DNA from: Mercurialis annua
Lineage: Eukaryota; Streptophyta; Magnoliopsida; Malpighiales; Euphorbiaceae
Length of the DNA: 64,000 nucleotides
NCBI RefSeq assembly: GCF_937616625.2
Contig: NC_065574.1
Coordinates: forward strand, 53,596,052-53,660,051
Direction of reading: 5' to 3'
The translations under genes and the position numbers were made by a program. The notes under the pieces were generated by a model. The model had not been told where the DNA came from and made no database searches. It worked only from the letters and a program-made list of their open reading frames with translations. Each line of letters opens with the position of its first letter. Position 1 is the first letter of the stretch. This document shows, piece after piece, positions 11,868 to 23,300 of this stretch.

Positions 11868-12696
11868 TCTATACTATATATAAAAGCACGGATGGGGGGG
11901 GACAGGCAAATTTACGGAATAGTCATTTTTAACTTATTACTAAATAAAGGCATTATGGTCATTAGTTAATTGATTATTTAATTAATTAATAAAAATATAT
12001 TATAAGTAGAGTCCTAATTAAAACACAATTATTTGATATATTGGCTAATACAAATCTCTCTTCCTAAAATATTTGCTGAGACTGATTTTTTTTAAGGAAA
12101 GAACAAAAACTAAACACTTACCTATTTAAATATTGGAGTTGGACTAGAATAGGAAATTGATTTGGATAAATATTGGAAACCGATTTTCGCACTCCAAAAT
12201 TGATGCCTGCACTCCATAATTTCTTAAGATAGACCATAATATCCTTAAATTCTTATTCCTTTTCTCTCCATTTGATGTACTCTCCCGATATATTTATTGC
12301 AATTGATTTGGTACAATTTGACAAAATATATATTTTACCTCTTGTACTTAATTTATTTTGGGTAAATACCTCTTGTACTTAATTACTTTCAATTTTAGAA
12401 TATATATATATAAAAAAGTAAATCTCTTCATAAAATAGATATCGATTATATTTTAAAATATTTACACTAAATGCCTATAGTTTTAATATATATACATCTA
12501 CATCCTTTTATTTTATTTATGATCAAATAAATTTTTTATCTAATTTTTTTTATTAGTATTATCTTAAATATTGTTGAATTAATTTTGACTAGCTTCATTT
12601 TCAAAATAAAATATTTGGTCCAACAATAATTATAATTTATTTTATATGTTCATATTTTTTATGAAATCAGTGTAAATTTATTTTAAAACTAAAATT

Positions 12697-12742
<46 letters not shown>

Positions 12743-14344
12743 AACAATAAAATTTACCAGATATTATTATAGTTAAAAACATAAACATATTATTAAAAAA
12801 CATATATCTACAAATTAAATAAGGTTAATTATTTAAAATTTGTAATTTTTTAAAACGAAATCAATGTAATTGAAGTTTTACCACACTAAAATTGTATTTC
12901 AACATTTTTGTTTTATACGTTATTATCAATATGTTATTAATATCATATTAACAAATTTCATTATTGAATGAGTGATATATATTATAATAAAATAATTATA
13001 TGAATAATATTAAAATTAATTGAATTCATTTTGAAAGCCATGATTAAATAAATCAAATAGGGAGACTTACTTTTGGTAAAATAAGTTACAATTGTTCCTT
13101 CTTTGTATTATAAGAGTTTTAAAAAATTTAAAAAATGAAGTTTATTCGCATTAATTAGGCGTTTATTTTTTGTTATAGAACTTACTTTTTGCGGAAATAA
13201 AATTGTAGAGATAACTTTCAATATCTTTTAATTAAACTCACCGAATAGCCAAACAAACTCAATTGTTTAAAGAATGGACAATTAACTTCAACAATTATGG
13301 TAAAAAAAATATTTTAGTATTAGTACTTAAATTTCAATTTCTCCAAATTTTGTAGAAAAAAATGAGAATTTTCCGTAATAATTCTGATTAACATAAGATA
13401 CTAATAAAGATCTTATGATATATTAAAAGAAGTGGAGTAGAAAGAAGATGATACAAATTGAAATAGAAAGAAATGGAGCAGAAGAGAGGGAGAAGAAATA
13501 TGAGGGTGGAAAATATTTAGTATACATCTACCGGAAAAAATAGTGAATATGAAGCTTCATGGGCATTATGGACGGGTTAAGAAATTTTGGAATGTAGAAA
13601 TTAATTTGTGGAGTGCAAAAATCGCTACCCTAAATATTTAAAGACCAATGGAAACCCTGACAATTTAAAAACTAATTGAAAAGAGTTTTAACCATTCAGA
13701 ATGTTTTTCGCATTTTTATTCAACAAAACAATACTTTGACTTTTAGATTAATTATAGTAGAGTAAATAACATGGATTAAGGGGAAAAGAGTTTTAAAGAC
13801 AATTGTATCAAAAAATAATAATTTGACGAAAATAAATAATTACTTTATTGATATATTTGTTTTGAATGTATAAAATTAGTTAAAATAATAGTTTATAACC
13901 ATACGATCTAAATTATAAAGAGATGATTTTAAAGTCAATTCAATTACCTAATTTTTCAATTATTATATATATTCTGCTTAGTAGAGTTTTTTTTTTTCTT
14001 TTTAAATTTAATGTTAAGAAATGTAAAATAATAACAAAGAAAACATAAAAGAATGCAATAGTGCACATATAATTCAAATTCAAGTAAAAATTAATTATGA
14101 TAAATGTTTAATAAATAAATTTAAAGATATTAGTTGTAATATGATAAAAGTAATAATAAATTAATATTATTTTATTTTTTCAAATAAAATATTTTGTATC
14201 TTAAAAGTAAATTAAAAATGATATTAATAATAATATTATATGATGATTATCAAATACTTTTTTAAATCACTAATTACTAGAAATTATATTATTATTGTCA
14301 TATCACATTACGAGCCACGTGCATAGCACGTAAAGCAATACTAG
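11868..14344 (+). mobile_element. Non-autonomous Helitron 1
   Basis: The 5' end is TCTATACTATATATAAAAGC, preceded by A at 11867. The 3' end has a hairpin (ACGTGC-ATA-GCACGT), nine bases, then CTAG at 14341-14344 followed by T. The 5'-TC start, 3' hairpin, CTAG end and insertion between A and T are the full set of Helitron hallmarks. There is no Rep/helicase coding sequence. Most of the interior is a separate TIR element (12175-13630), so the original Helitron was about 1 kb. Confidence 0.88.
12175..13630. mobile_element. TIR element nested in Helitron 1 (8-bp TSD)
   Basis: The left terminus GGAAACCGATTTTCGCACTC and the right terminus (reverse complement GGGTAGCGATTTTTGCACTC) begin imperfect inverted repeats of about 70 bp that share CACTCC and AATTTCTTAA words. 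TAAATATT flanks both ends (12167-12174 and 13631-13638). The 1456-bp interior has no protein domain that I recognise. An 8-bp duplication fits a hAT or Mutator-like non-autonomous element. Confidence 0.75.
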
Positions 14345-14893
14345 TTATATATAAAAGTACGGATGGGGGGGACAGGCAAATTTACTGAATAATCCTTTTC
14401 AGTTTACTACTAAATGAATGTTTTATAGTCGTTAATTAATTAGTTATTTAATTAATCACTGTTGTAATTAAAGTCCTAATTAGAATAGGTAGCTAAATTA
14501 TCTCCAATTTAGTTTTTAGTATGTAAAAAATTACTAAATTGTCTACAAATTAGTAGGAATACCTATCTTTTAGTTTGATTGAACTACAAATTAAAATACT
14601 GTATTTGGTCAATATATTATTATTTAAATTTCTATCTTATTATTTTTAAAGATATTATTAATAAAATTAAGTTAATTATTTAATTATGGTTATTATAAAA
14701 TCAAAACAAGAATAAATTCAGTATGGAAAAAAATTTAATAACCGAGTATATATATTTATTTTTACAAAAATTCTTAACTAATTTACTATTAATTATAAAT
14801 AATAAATTGATATAATTATAATAAATTTACTAATGTATGTTCATTGACGAGTTACATTACGAGCCACGTGCATAGCACGTAATGTGAAACTAG
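14345..14893 (+). mobile_element. Non-autonomous Helitron 2, joined to Helitron 1
   Basis: It begins directly after the CTAG of Helitron 1 with TTATATATAAAAGTACGG, and its first 120 bases follow the 5' region of Helitron 1 (GGGGGGACAGGCAAATTTAC in both). It ends with the same hairpin (ACGTGC-ATA-GCACGT), nine bases, then CTAG at 14890-14893 and T. The 5' TC is not intact. At 549 bp it is a deletion derivative of the same family. The junction has no host DNA between the copies. Confidence 0.82.
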
Positions 14894-15298
14894 TCAATAA
14901 AACATTCTAAAAATATTTTTTGTGCTAATTAATTGGAATAGATGATGGAGATAATATGTGGCTAGAGTTTTATTTTTGTAAGTGTTTTTAAAACAAACAA
15001 AAAATACTAAGTGAATTAACTATGAAGTTGGTGAACTTGAATTTTATTTGAAGGTTTGACTTAATGGCTATGTAATTCAATAATCAATATGCATGAGGTC
15101 AGGGTTCTTATTAGCTTTGATTTTTTGTCAAGCTGTAGTTTATCTCAGTTAAAAAATATATATTAATTTTTATTTATTTGCTAACAATTAATATAGAGTA
15201 AATTTATTTTTGATCGAAAAGAAAAAACTTAAACATTAAAATTACAACTTCTTTTATTAATGTACTTACATAATTAGTGACTCAGTGGATGCTCATAG
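14894..15298. other. Intergenic, nothing recognised
   Basis: AT-rich sequence between Helitron 2 and the CGGTT-type repeat. No gene or RNA seen. Confidence 0.4.
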
Positions 15299-15557
15299 GA
15301 GTGTGCATTCGGTTTGCACCGAATTAATTTTTTTTTTGAAAATCAAACGAAATTAAAATTTTAAAGGAAAAAAAGTTTCAACCGAACAGCCAGTTCAGTT
15401 CGGTCAATTATTTCGGCTCGGTTCACATGTAACACAGTCTAAAAAAATTTATGCTAAAAAACGAACCAAACCAATTAACCTACAATTTTAAACCGATCAA
15501 TCTAAATTTGTCAGTTTGATTCGGTTTTTCAATTTCAGTTCGGTTTTACACATCTCT
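15299..15557. repeat. CGGTT-type short interspersed repeat (MITE-like)
   Basis: It begins GAGTGTGCATTCGG and ends CGGTTTTACACATCTCT; the ends are roughly complementary. The interior is dense in CGGTT, TTCGG, AACCGAAC and GTTCGG words on both strands. The same family occurs in degenerate form near 440, 2640, 16535, 34131 and 39787. The imperfect flanks (GATGCTCA and AATGCTGG) leave the target duplication unproven. Possibly hAT-like. Confidence 0.55.
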
Positions 15558-16534
15558 AAATGCTGGGCAACTTTTGTTGGAACTGTGCCGATTGGTTGTT
15601 AAACAATAGTATTAGATGCACCTTCATCGGCATCTTAGTGCCGCCGGAGCTATGTAATTACTTTTGAAAAGTTAGAATCCGAATCTACCAATTGCCACTA
15701 GTAACCAATTGCATGCGTGTGGCTGCATCTCCTAGCTACTCACAAAAATTAGTAATTTATTTAGTTTAATTATATCTTTTAAGCAACATATTATGGCCTA
15801 CTGCTTAAACTTTTCAATGGTGAATTTATTTTATCTTATGTATGTACACACGTGCAACACTTCATAGTTGCTAATCACTCAGGGATCACTAGAATGTTTC
15901 TGATAATAACCAAATTAATCGACCAAGCTAAACCGAAATTTTAAACAACAAAATTGGCGCATTTAAATTTTTATTGAAGTGTTATCTCCAAATTTTATTT
16001 AAATTGTCAAGCGAAGAAGAATCTCTTAATTTATTATTCGGTAGTTATTTTGATAACAAAAATAACCATAATATAGAATTTTTGTTTTTTTGTCAAATAA
16101 CATAGAGTTTATAATTAAATAAAAAAATATTTAGCTGTTTTAATGGCTTTTGTTTTTTTAATATGTGTAGAAAATAATAAGGAGACTTCTTAAATGGAAC
16201 GAAAAGAGTAGAAATTAATAATCAGATTTGGCTATTAGACATGTAAACATAATATTTTATTTGCCTTACTAAATTCAATCTTTTCTTTCTTATTTAAACC
16301 ATGATATCATTGATCAAAAGTTGTTATAATGATGATGATGAATATTGTTAGGAGTGTGACTATCAATAGTCGATACAACCTTACTAATTTCAAAACTAAT
16401 TTAATTAACTTGGAAAATTAAGGCAAAAACTTTACATTGTCAAAAATAATTATAGCCTAGCGGTGATTTTTTTTCCTTTTTTTTTAATGATCCATGGCAT
16501 TACTTTAATCAGCCCCAATATAGCTTTATCCGTA
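15558..16534. other. Intergenic, nothing recognised
   Basis: AT-rich DNA with no supported gene, RNA or repeat boundary. Confidence 0.4.
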
Positions 16535-16714
16535 GCAGGGGTGAGCAAATATGACGACCCACCAAACCGATAATTTTTTATCGGTTTGGTTGGATTATAA
16601 ATTTGAGTCCAGTCAGTTTGATTTTGATAAAAAAATTGGTTCTCCGCTAATAGTTTGGTTTGGAATGTTTGTTATTTAAATTAATTGAACCGATCAAATA
16701 AACTGAATATCTAT
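16535..16714. repeat. CGGTT-type repeat, left part, cut by a Mutator-like element
   Basis: Starts AGGGGTGAGCAAATATG and contains CCAAACCGATAA, TCGGTTTGGTTGG and GAACCGATC. The run stops at the target site of the element at 16724. Beyond that element's other end, at about 19595, GAACTGAACCGAGCG resumes the same word style. The repeat was therefore probably split by the insertion. Confidence 0.5.
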
Positions 16715-17192
16715 TTTTTTATTGAGAAAATTACAGAAAAAGTTCAAAAATCAGACCAATTTTCGTGCGGTACTTTTTGTTTCCATGGTTTACATCAATA
16801 TCATTTTTATTACAATTATCTCATTAATCTTTGATTCTTTTCACCAGCACGTATTCTTTCCTAAGCCTACACCAGTCCAGTTACACCCACTCAAAATAAT
16901 CTTATTTTTTCTCATCTTAATCACATCACCACCACCAAATCCTCTGCCGCTTCACTGCCACCATTCTTATTCCTTTCTATTTAATCCATTAGCTTCTCTT
17001 CTTTCTTTTCAACTACTTTCAACAATTCTTCTTCTTCTTGCAATTCCCTTTTATTCTTCAACAGAAACAAAATCCAGGTGTCTATTTTCATCTCTCTTAA
17101 TTTTAAAAAAATTTCAAAGAATTTTAATGAAAGTAAATATTGCTTCATGTTTCGTGTTCTTTCTCAGGTAATTTCTCAGTTAAAGCATAACA

Positions 17193-17421
17193 ATGGCAGT
17201 AATCAAAAAGTGTGGCGCCGGAAACAATTGGTACCTCTTTTCTTTTCTTTTATTTCAGCTTAGTATGCTATGAAATTGAAATATTTTATTAATTTCTAAT
17301 TATTGCAAAATGTTTGTTAATTATCATGAGCAAGTTCAATATTGGCATTCCTTTTAATAATAGATCTATAATTATCTAATTGCCTATTTTTAATTGCAGG
17401 ATATTGAATTTGTATATATAA
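17193..17421 (+). other. Possible spliced mini-ORF inside Mutator-like element A
   Basis: A CT-rich leader carries a possible 5' intron (CCAG|GTGTCT ... TTCTCAG). Then ATG at 17193 opens a frame to 17230, followed by a GTACCT donor, an intron ending TAATTGCAG, and 22 more bases to TAA. The 19-residue product would begin MAVIKKCGAGNNW. I know no such protein. It may be a fragment of a captured host gene rather than a working gene; the layout is inferred from splice consensus only. Confidence 0.25.
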
Positions 17422-17494
17422 ACTGAATACTGTTTGGACAAAGAAGAGAATAATTAATTCTTTTTTTTTTCTCATTACATGTTTATTTAGATAT

Positions 17495-19100
17495 TTAGGA
17501 GACTATTAATTTATTATAAAAAATAGTTAAACGGCGCGTAGATAGGTTAATTATCAGATTTAATACATCTACGATGCATCGTAATTTTAAATGTAATTTA
17601 CATCTCCGATACATGTTTGATACATATGTGATACATTTCCGATACATATTTGATATATTTTTGAAAAAGGTTTGATATATTTTTGATACATTTTTCAATT
17701 TATTAAAGAATTACAAATTTATTATTAAAAGGAAATATTTAAACGACGCGTAGGTGAGTTAATTTTTTTTTATTTTATAAAATCTTGGATCAAAAATATG
17801 AATTAGATGTAATAAATTAGAATTTAATTAACTGATACATATTTTATATATTTTCGATACATATCCGATACATCTCAAATTAAAACTCTAAATTATTATT
17901 TTTATTTTTATTGATTTACTTGAATCGCCGACTAATTAAATTTTAAAATTATTATTTTTATCAATTTACTTGAATGAACCGACAAATTTGATCAATTCGT
18001 TTTTATATTTATACATCTACGATATATATTTGATACATCTTTGATAAATATTCGATCGTTCAAATATTTATTTTCTTATTTTTTCACGTCTTTTTTTAAT
18101 AATATTGCATATATTTTTATACATATTTGATAAATAATTTGTAGTTAATAATTATCTCCGATATTTTAAATATATTTCAGATCTCATAATTAAACAATAT
18201 ATACATATTTGATACATATTTTTCTATATATTAGATAATTAGAGATTTATTATTTGAAAAAAATAGTTAAACGATGCGTAGATGGTTTTTATTCTTTCAA
18301 ATTCTTGGATCAAGAAAATAAATTAGATGTAATAAATGAGAGTTTAATTAACCGATACATATTTGATACATTTTTGATATTTTTTGATATATCTCATATA
18401 CATATTTTATACATTTATGATACATATTTAATACATCTTCGACAAATATATTTTTTTAAAAAAGAAGATCGACACGTTTGACTTGATACATCTCCGATTC
18501 ATATTCGATACATCTCTAATATTTTACTTTGAATTATTTTTTTTATTTTATTTTCAATATTTTATTTTAAATTATTTTTTATTCTATTTCCTTTTCTTTT
18601 TAATCCCGCTCAAATTCAATATATCAAATAATAATTTCTCGATTAAATTATTATTTTTTGATAATTTTAATAGACCCGCTTCGGTTTAAATTTTTATTAT
18701 TTAATCTTAATTCGATATTCTCGATCTTAATTTTCACGATTATGCATCGTGGCACTATACGTAATACCTTAAAAATCTAAGGTATTACTATATTTGATTT
18801 CTTTTTCGATACATATTTGATTTCTTTTTTGATATATATTCGATACATCTTCGTTACATATATTTGATATATCTCTGATATATATTTGATACATTTTTTT
18901 CAAATAGACGAACGACACATTTACTTGATACATCTCTGATATATAAATTTGATACATCTCTAATATATAAATTTGATAAATCTCAGATACATAAATTTGA
19001 TAAATACATATTTTTAAATATATTTATAGATATAATTTATACATGATATATAATTTATTTATGTATCAGACCCGTGTTCGGTATGTATCAACAATGTATC
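17495..19100. repeat. Degenerate 11-bp tandem array, GATACAT type
   Basis: Dozens of GATACAT words recur at 11-bp steps, with units such as GATACATATTT, GATACATCTCC and GATACATATTC. A higher-order repeat overlays this. The block AAACGRYGCGTAGRTG plus an AATTAGATGTAATAAAT stretch occurs near 17740 and again near 18265, with part of it near 17530. The GACACRTTTRACTTGATACAT block occurs near 18470 and 18915. Because 11 is not a multiple of three, the array is not coding. Confidence 0.8.
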
Positions 19101-19576
19101 CGAGAAATAATTCACAAAATTATATTTTTTTAAATTATATCATTTGTATATTTCTATATTTTAAAAATTTAATATATTTATAGTTTTAAAATTAAAATTA
19201 ATATTAGTATTACTATTTTAAAGTTTAAATATTAAATAAGTATATAGAAATACTATTTTTTATTAAAAGAAAACAAGAAAAATAGATTAGTAAATGCTGG
19301 AAATGGATATCATCAAATGGTATTTTGTCTTATTTAAACAAAAACAAAAATAAATGGATAAGTTACACTTACTAATGACCCGCATATCATAATGACCCAA
19401 CAAAATGACCCGCGCATCACAGTAACCAAACAAAATGACCCGCGCATAACTTATTCACGTGTTTTGGTAATATTTTGGTATTAATTGGTAAAAAAGATAA
19501 AGAATTGTTAAAAGAATGTACCGCGTGAAAAGGACATTCATTTTTGGTATATTTGTGTGATTTTCTCTTTTTTATT

Positions 19577-20118
19577 TTCTTTGTACTTCTATCTATTTGA
19601 ACTGAACCGAGCGAATTACCGATATACAAGTATCAATAACAAAAGAGACGTGTTGATATCGTTAGATAAAATACAACGAAATAAAGTCATAAACCGAAAC
19701 AATAACGACAAATAGTGAAATTAGATCAAATCTGTATTTTATATAGTGTTTCTAAATAAATTCACCATCACACTTGTATATAAGAGCAAAACCACAAATT
19801 ATTTTTAAATGGGATAAATTTTTATGGTTTGATTTAAAATAAAAAAAAAACACAGGATGATCAATATATATTAAAAATAAGTCTAATGTGTAAAATTTAG
19901 ACTAATTAATACTATATGTTAATATAATTTTTTATTGACTCCATAATGTAGCTTCGCCATTGCGTATGTCTTCCATGATAAACCATGGTTCAATCATGAT
20001 TAAATTTTCAACCTCTAACTCTGTATACTTGATTGAATTTTCAACCTCTAACTCTGTATACTTAAGTGTGAATTCCCATAAATTCATATTTTTGTGCTTT
20101 ATCGATTTTTTTTCCGAT
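19577..20118. other. Intergenic with a 33-bp tandem duplication
   Basis: No gene. TTTTCAACCTCTAACTCTG recurs at 20005 and 20038, a nearly exact 33-bp tandem duplication. The first bases (19577-19625) hold CGGTT-type words that continue the repeat interrupted at 16714. Confidence 0.5.
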
Positions 20119-20326
20119 CCTCATTTCGGAAAATTCTAATCTAGACCTGATACTTGAATTTTCAATGCACCTATTCAATGAAGTGTTAGAAAAATCTAAT
20201 ACAATTTTCTCTCCCTTCTCGTTACTTTTTCTTTTTTTTCTCGTTTCTCTAACACCTCATTGGATAAGTTCATGAATTTTTCATAAACCAGGTTTAGGTG
20301 AGAATTTTCTATTTTAGACAATGAGG
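20119..20326. mobile_element. Inverted-repeat element, probable MITE
   Basis: The arms of about 70 bp are imperfectly complementary. Both begin CCTCATT and converge on GTGTTAGA, sharing GAAAATTCT and CCTGRTW words. The interior is a C+T-rich tract. No convincing target duplication was found, so the borders and the family are uncertain. Confidence 0.55.
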
Positions 20327-21016
20327 AAATATATGAATGGAGTTCGTTTTCAACATTCAACTCCTTTTCTAATTTCTAATTACTACCTAACTTTGTCATT
20401 ACCATTTATAGTTCAAAGAAAGAAAAAGAAAAACAAAAGGAAAATTTCACCATTTCAAGATTAAGGGACCACTTAATCATCCATTAACAAACTTACATCA
20501 AGAAATTGATTATATAATAAACAATTAAAGTACTAGACTTTGTTCTTGATTCAATCGTTCAATCACATCAACAAGTAATTAGATAATTAGCATAGTCTAA
20601 AAAAATAATCGATGACCCTCTACCTAAACTTGACTTTATTTAATGATAGATTAATAGGTTTGTAATCTCTCCCTCCATGTTTAATTGTCTTCATTAGGGG
20701 TTTGAAAAGACTATTTTTCCAGCCAATTATAGATATGCGCATGCCAAAAGGCTACCAAAATTTTCAACCCACCAAATATGCATTAAGCTAAAATTGTTAT
20801 ATGCAGGTTTGACATATATATTGGGAAGCAATCATGATTTTGAAGTTGATTTTTAATTTATTAAAGATAATTAGTTAAGCAACTAAAACTATATCCCAGA
20901 GAGTTAAAAACATTATTTTAAAATTGGTGAGTAGGGACGACGGTGAAGTAGCATAAAAATAATTATCATGAAAATATAAGAAGTGGGTGAGTAGTTTGGA
21001 GACATAGTGTATTGGG
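20327..21016. other. Intergenic, nothing recognised
   Basis: AT-rich DNA without a supported feature. Confidence 0.4.
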
Positions 21017-21025
21017 TAATTAAGG

Positions 21026-21267
21026 AAAAATATTTGTGTGAACCTAGTTCGCCATGTAGGATTGTGAACTATCCATTAAATACATGACACGTGGCGTTAT
21101 TAAATGTTGTATCCAATTAATAAATATCACATTTGTTAATGATATTTTAATTAGAATTGAATGCACTTTATTGATTGGATACAATATTTAATAACGCCAC
21201 GTGTCATGTATTTAATGAATAATTTACAATCCTACATGGCGAATTAGGTTCACACAAGAATTTTTCG
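21026..21267. mobile_element. MITE with 9-bp TSD, Mutator-like (242 bp)
   Basis: Almost the whole element is an inverted repeat: the arms share GAACCTARTTCGCCATGTAG, ACACGTGGCGTTATTAAAT and ATTGGATACAA-type words with few mismatches. TAATTAAGG flanks both ends (21017-21025 and 21268-21276). The arms are nearly identical, so it is young and could form a long hairpin RNA. The arms carry ACGTGGC, a G-box/ABRE-like core, once per arm. Confidence 0.85.
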
Positions 21268-21409
21268 TAATTAAGGTTGTTGTGTGGTAGCTATTATTAT
21301 AGTAGAAATTAGAACAATATGTTGGTGCATTAAGGAGCACTTGTTTGGACTTGAGTGCATATCTAAACCCAATAAATATATATGTTCTACTCATTCAGAT
21401 ATTTTTTTT

Positions 21410-22190
21410 AGAAAATTACACCAGTTATCAAAAAAATAAAAATAATTATAAAATTACATGTTGACTTTTTTTCATTTATAAAAATCTTAATAATATTTAT
21501 AAAAATATAAAAAAATAATAAATAATATCAAACAAATGGTGTATACTGTGAGTATAATATCAGCATACTAATAAACTAACATTATATCAACATTATACCA
21601 AAAATATACCGACATTATACATACTGAGATTTTATTAATATTAAATAAAAATTTATCAAAATTTCATCAAACCGTATACTAAAAATTAAATTAATAATAT
21701 ACCAAAATTATGCCAACAGTATACCAAAAGTGTAAACATCAAAATATATTGAATTTTTTTATTATTACATCAACATTACACCACATCGCATACTAAATAT
21801 TAACCTAACAATATACTAAAATTATACCAACAAATATACAAATTCTCCAGTTCATTACCAACTACAGTGAAAAGTACATATAAAAAATATATACATGTTA
21901 TCAATTAGAAAATATATATAAAAATTTATAATCAATATACCAAAAATATACCAAAATTATACCAATAATAAACCAAATATTATTTTTAAATTATCTGATT
22001 TATAGTTTTAATATTCCAAAATTATACCATAATTATACCGACATTATACAAATTGTACTTTCGTAATTAATTTTTATTTTTTGGTATTTTTGTAATTAAT
22101 TTTAAATCAGTCGTATTTTTATAAATAAAAAAAATTTACAGGTAATTTTGTAAATATTTTTAAAATTTTAGGTATTTTTGTTATCGTCCC
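21410..22190. mobile_element. Mutator-like element B (781 bp), array only
   Basis: The left end TAGAAAATTACACCAGTTAT and the right end (reverse complement GGGACGATAACAAAAATACC) form imperfect inverted repeats that share an AAAATTACMTG word about 50 bases in. The 10-mer TATTTTTTTT lies immediately outside both ends (21400-21409, 22191-22200), matching a 9-bp target duplication plus one base. It has no gene-like segment; the middle is an 11-bp array. It is the shortest of the four related elements. Confidence 0.75.
21560..22050. repeat. Degenerate 11-bp array, ATACCAAAATT type
   Basis: Words such as ATACCAAAATT, ATACCAACATT, ATACCGACATT and ATACCAAAAAT recur, often exactly 11 bases apart, for about 0.5 kb within Mutator-like element B. 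The copies are degenerate and interrupted by AT-rich spacers. Confidence 0.75.
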
Positions 22191-22200
22191 TATTTTTTTT

Positions 22201-22576
22201 AGATCTTACTTTGATTGACAACGAAGTATTATCTCTCCCGATTAAAAAAAAGACACATTATAATTTTAAATATTTTATAAGTAATTTAATTATATATTTT
22301 TTAATTAATGTATTTATTCAAATGATCTATTATTTTATAACGGAAGAAGTAAAAATTTAGCTTATATTTTGAGACGTCCAAAATATAAATTAGACCTATT
22401 TTGACAAAATGAAAGAGAGTACAATCTTTAGATTACAAGTTAAAAAATCAGATGACTCTTTACTCATATAATTAATCTCATCAAAGTATCTCATTTGGCT
22501 ATGCAAATACATGATTTATGAGTGGCTATAAGATTCTTCAGTCTGAATTTATAAAGAAAATCTCCAATTTTTTCAT
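22201..22576. other. Intergenic, nothing recognised
   Basis: AT-rich DNA downstream of the minus-strand X8 gene pair. It probably includes the 3' UTR near 22500-22576. Confidence 0.4.
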
Positions 22577-23300
22577 TTAATAATAATCGCAAATTCCATA
22601 ACCTGCAACAAAATAATCATAATGCACAAATCAAATTCAATAATTGCCTTTAAAATTGAAAAATAAAAATAAAATGGACTTACTTGGATCATTTAATACA
22701 ACGATGCCAGAGTTATTGAAATAGCAACTCAAATTGGTTTTATTATGAATCACATAATACATGTTCATAGCAATTGAGGCGTGGCTAAGGATATTATCTG
22801 GACTATAACAGTCACCATTTGCTTGTATTATGCTGCACTCTATTTCCCCACAAACGTAATTTATGTTTGCCAATAGCAATTCTGGGGGTGCCATTGGCTT
22901 AGCCACACACCAACCATTCTGCAAATTTGTTCATTACAAATTAGTTTTGATTAGATTTCGAACTTAAATAATTTATTTGGCTTAAATGTATCAAAAATTA
23001 TTAATTTTTGCGTGTTTTTAGTATTTAACGTAATCTTTTAATTTTGACAAAAAAATACATAAACTTTAAAAAAAATAGCAATTAAAGACATCGACACCGT
23101 TTTAGATGTAAAATGGCACCATTTTAAATGTAAAATTGTATTATTTTTTTAATAAAAACACACACGTGATTTAAATTGCAAAAAATTAAAAAGTTGGCGA
23201 TTTTTAGTGCATTAATTTTTTATTTTTTTTTGCATTTATTTTACTATTAGCAAAGTGTTCTTTTAACATACCGATTCGGCTGCTAATGGTTCGTTTCCTC
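22577..23300 (-). pseudogene. X8-domain protein, signal-peptide exon not found
   Basis: Three exons on the minus strand are clear: 23272-23300 (29 nt), 22684-22918 (235 nt) and 22577-22602. The splice sites are consensus, and exon sizes 29 and 235 equal those of the neighbouring X8 gene. The X8 (CBM43) domain is complete: NGWCVAKP at its start, six conserved Cys, the HASIAMNMYY block and a DPS-YGICDYY end. X8 proteins bind 1,3-beta-glucan, for example callose at plasmodesmata. The expected first exon, a signal peptide ending in phase 1, is not visible between 23301 and the end of the next gene at 23834. The copy is therefore either 5'-truncated or uses a distant first exon. Confidence 0.7.

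Larger units (their letters stand above)
16724..19567. mobile_element. Mutator-like element A (2.8 kb) with gene-like end and 11-bp array
   Basis: The left end GAGAAAATTACAGAAAAAG mirrors the right end (reverse complement GAGAAAATCACACAAATATA). The perfect 9-bp duplication TTTTTTATT lies at 16715-16723 and 19568-19576. GAGAAAATTA-type ends with 9-bp TSDs are typical of plant MULEs. No transposase is visible, so it is non-autonomous. The left 0.7 kb is C+T-rich with splice-like signals, like a captured 5' gene end (Pack-MULE). The rest is largely a degenerate 11-bp array (17495-19100). Confidence 0.85.

Noticed and set aside
17495..19100. CRISPR-like array or repeat protein from the GATACAT repeats
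   Set aside because: Units are degenerate, lack unique spacers, step by 11 bp (not a codon multiple) and lie in a eukaryotic transposon.
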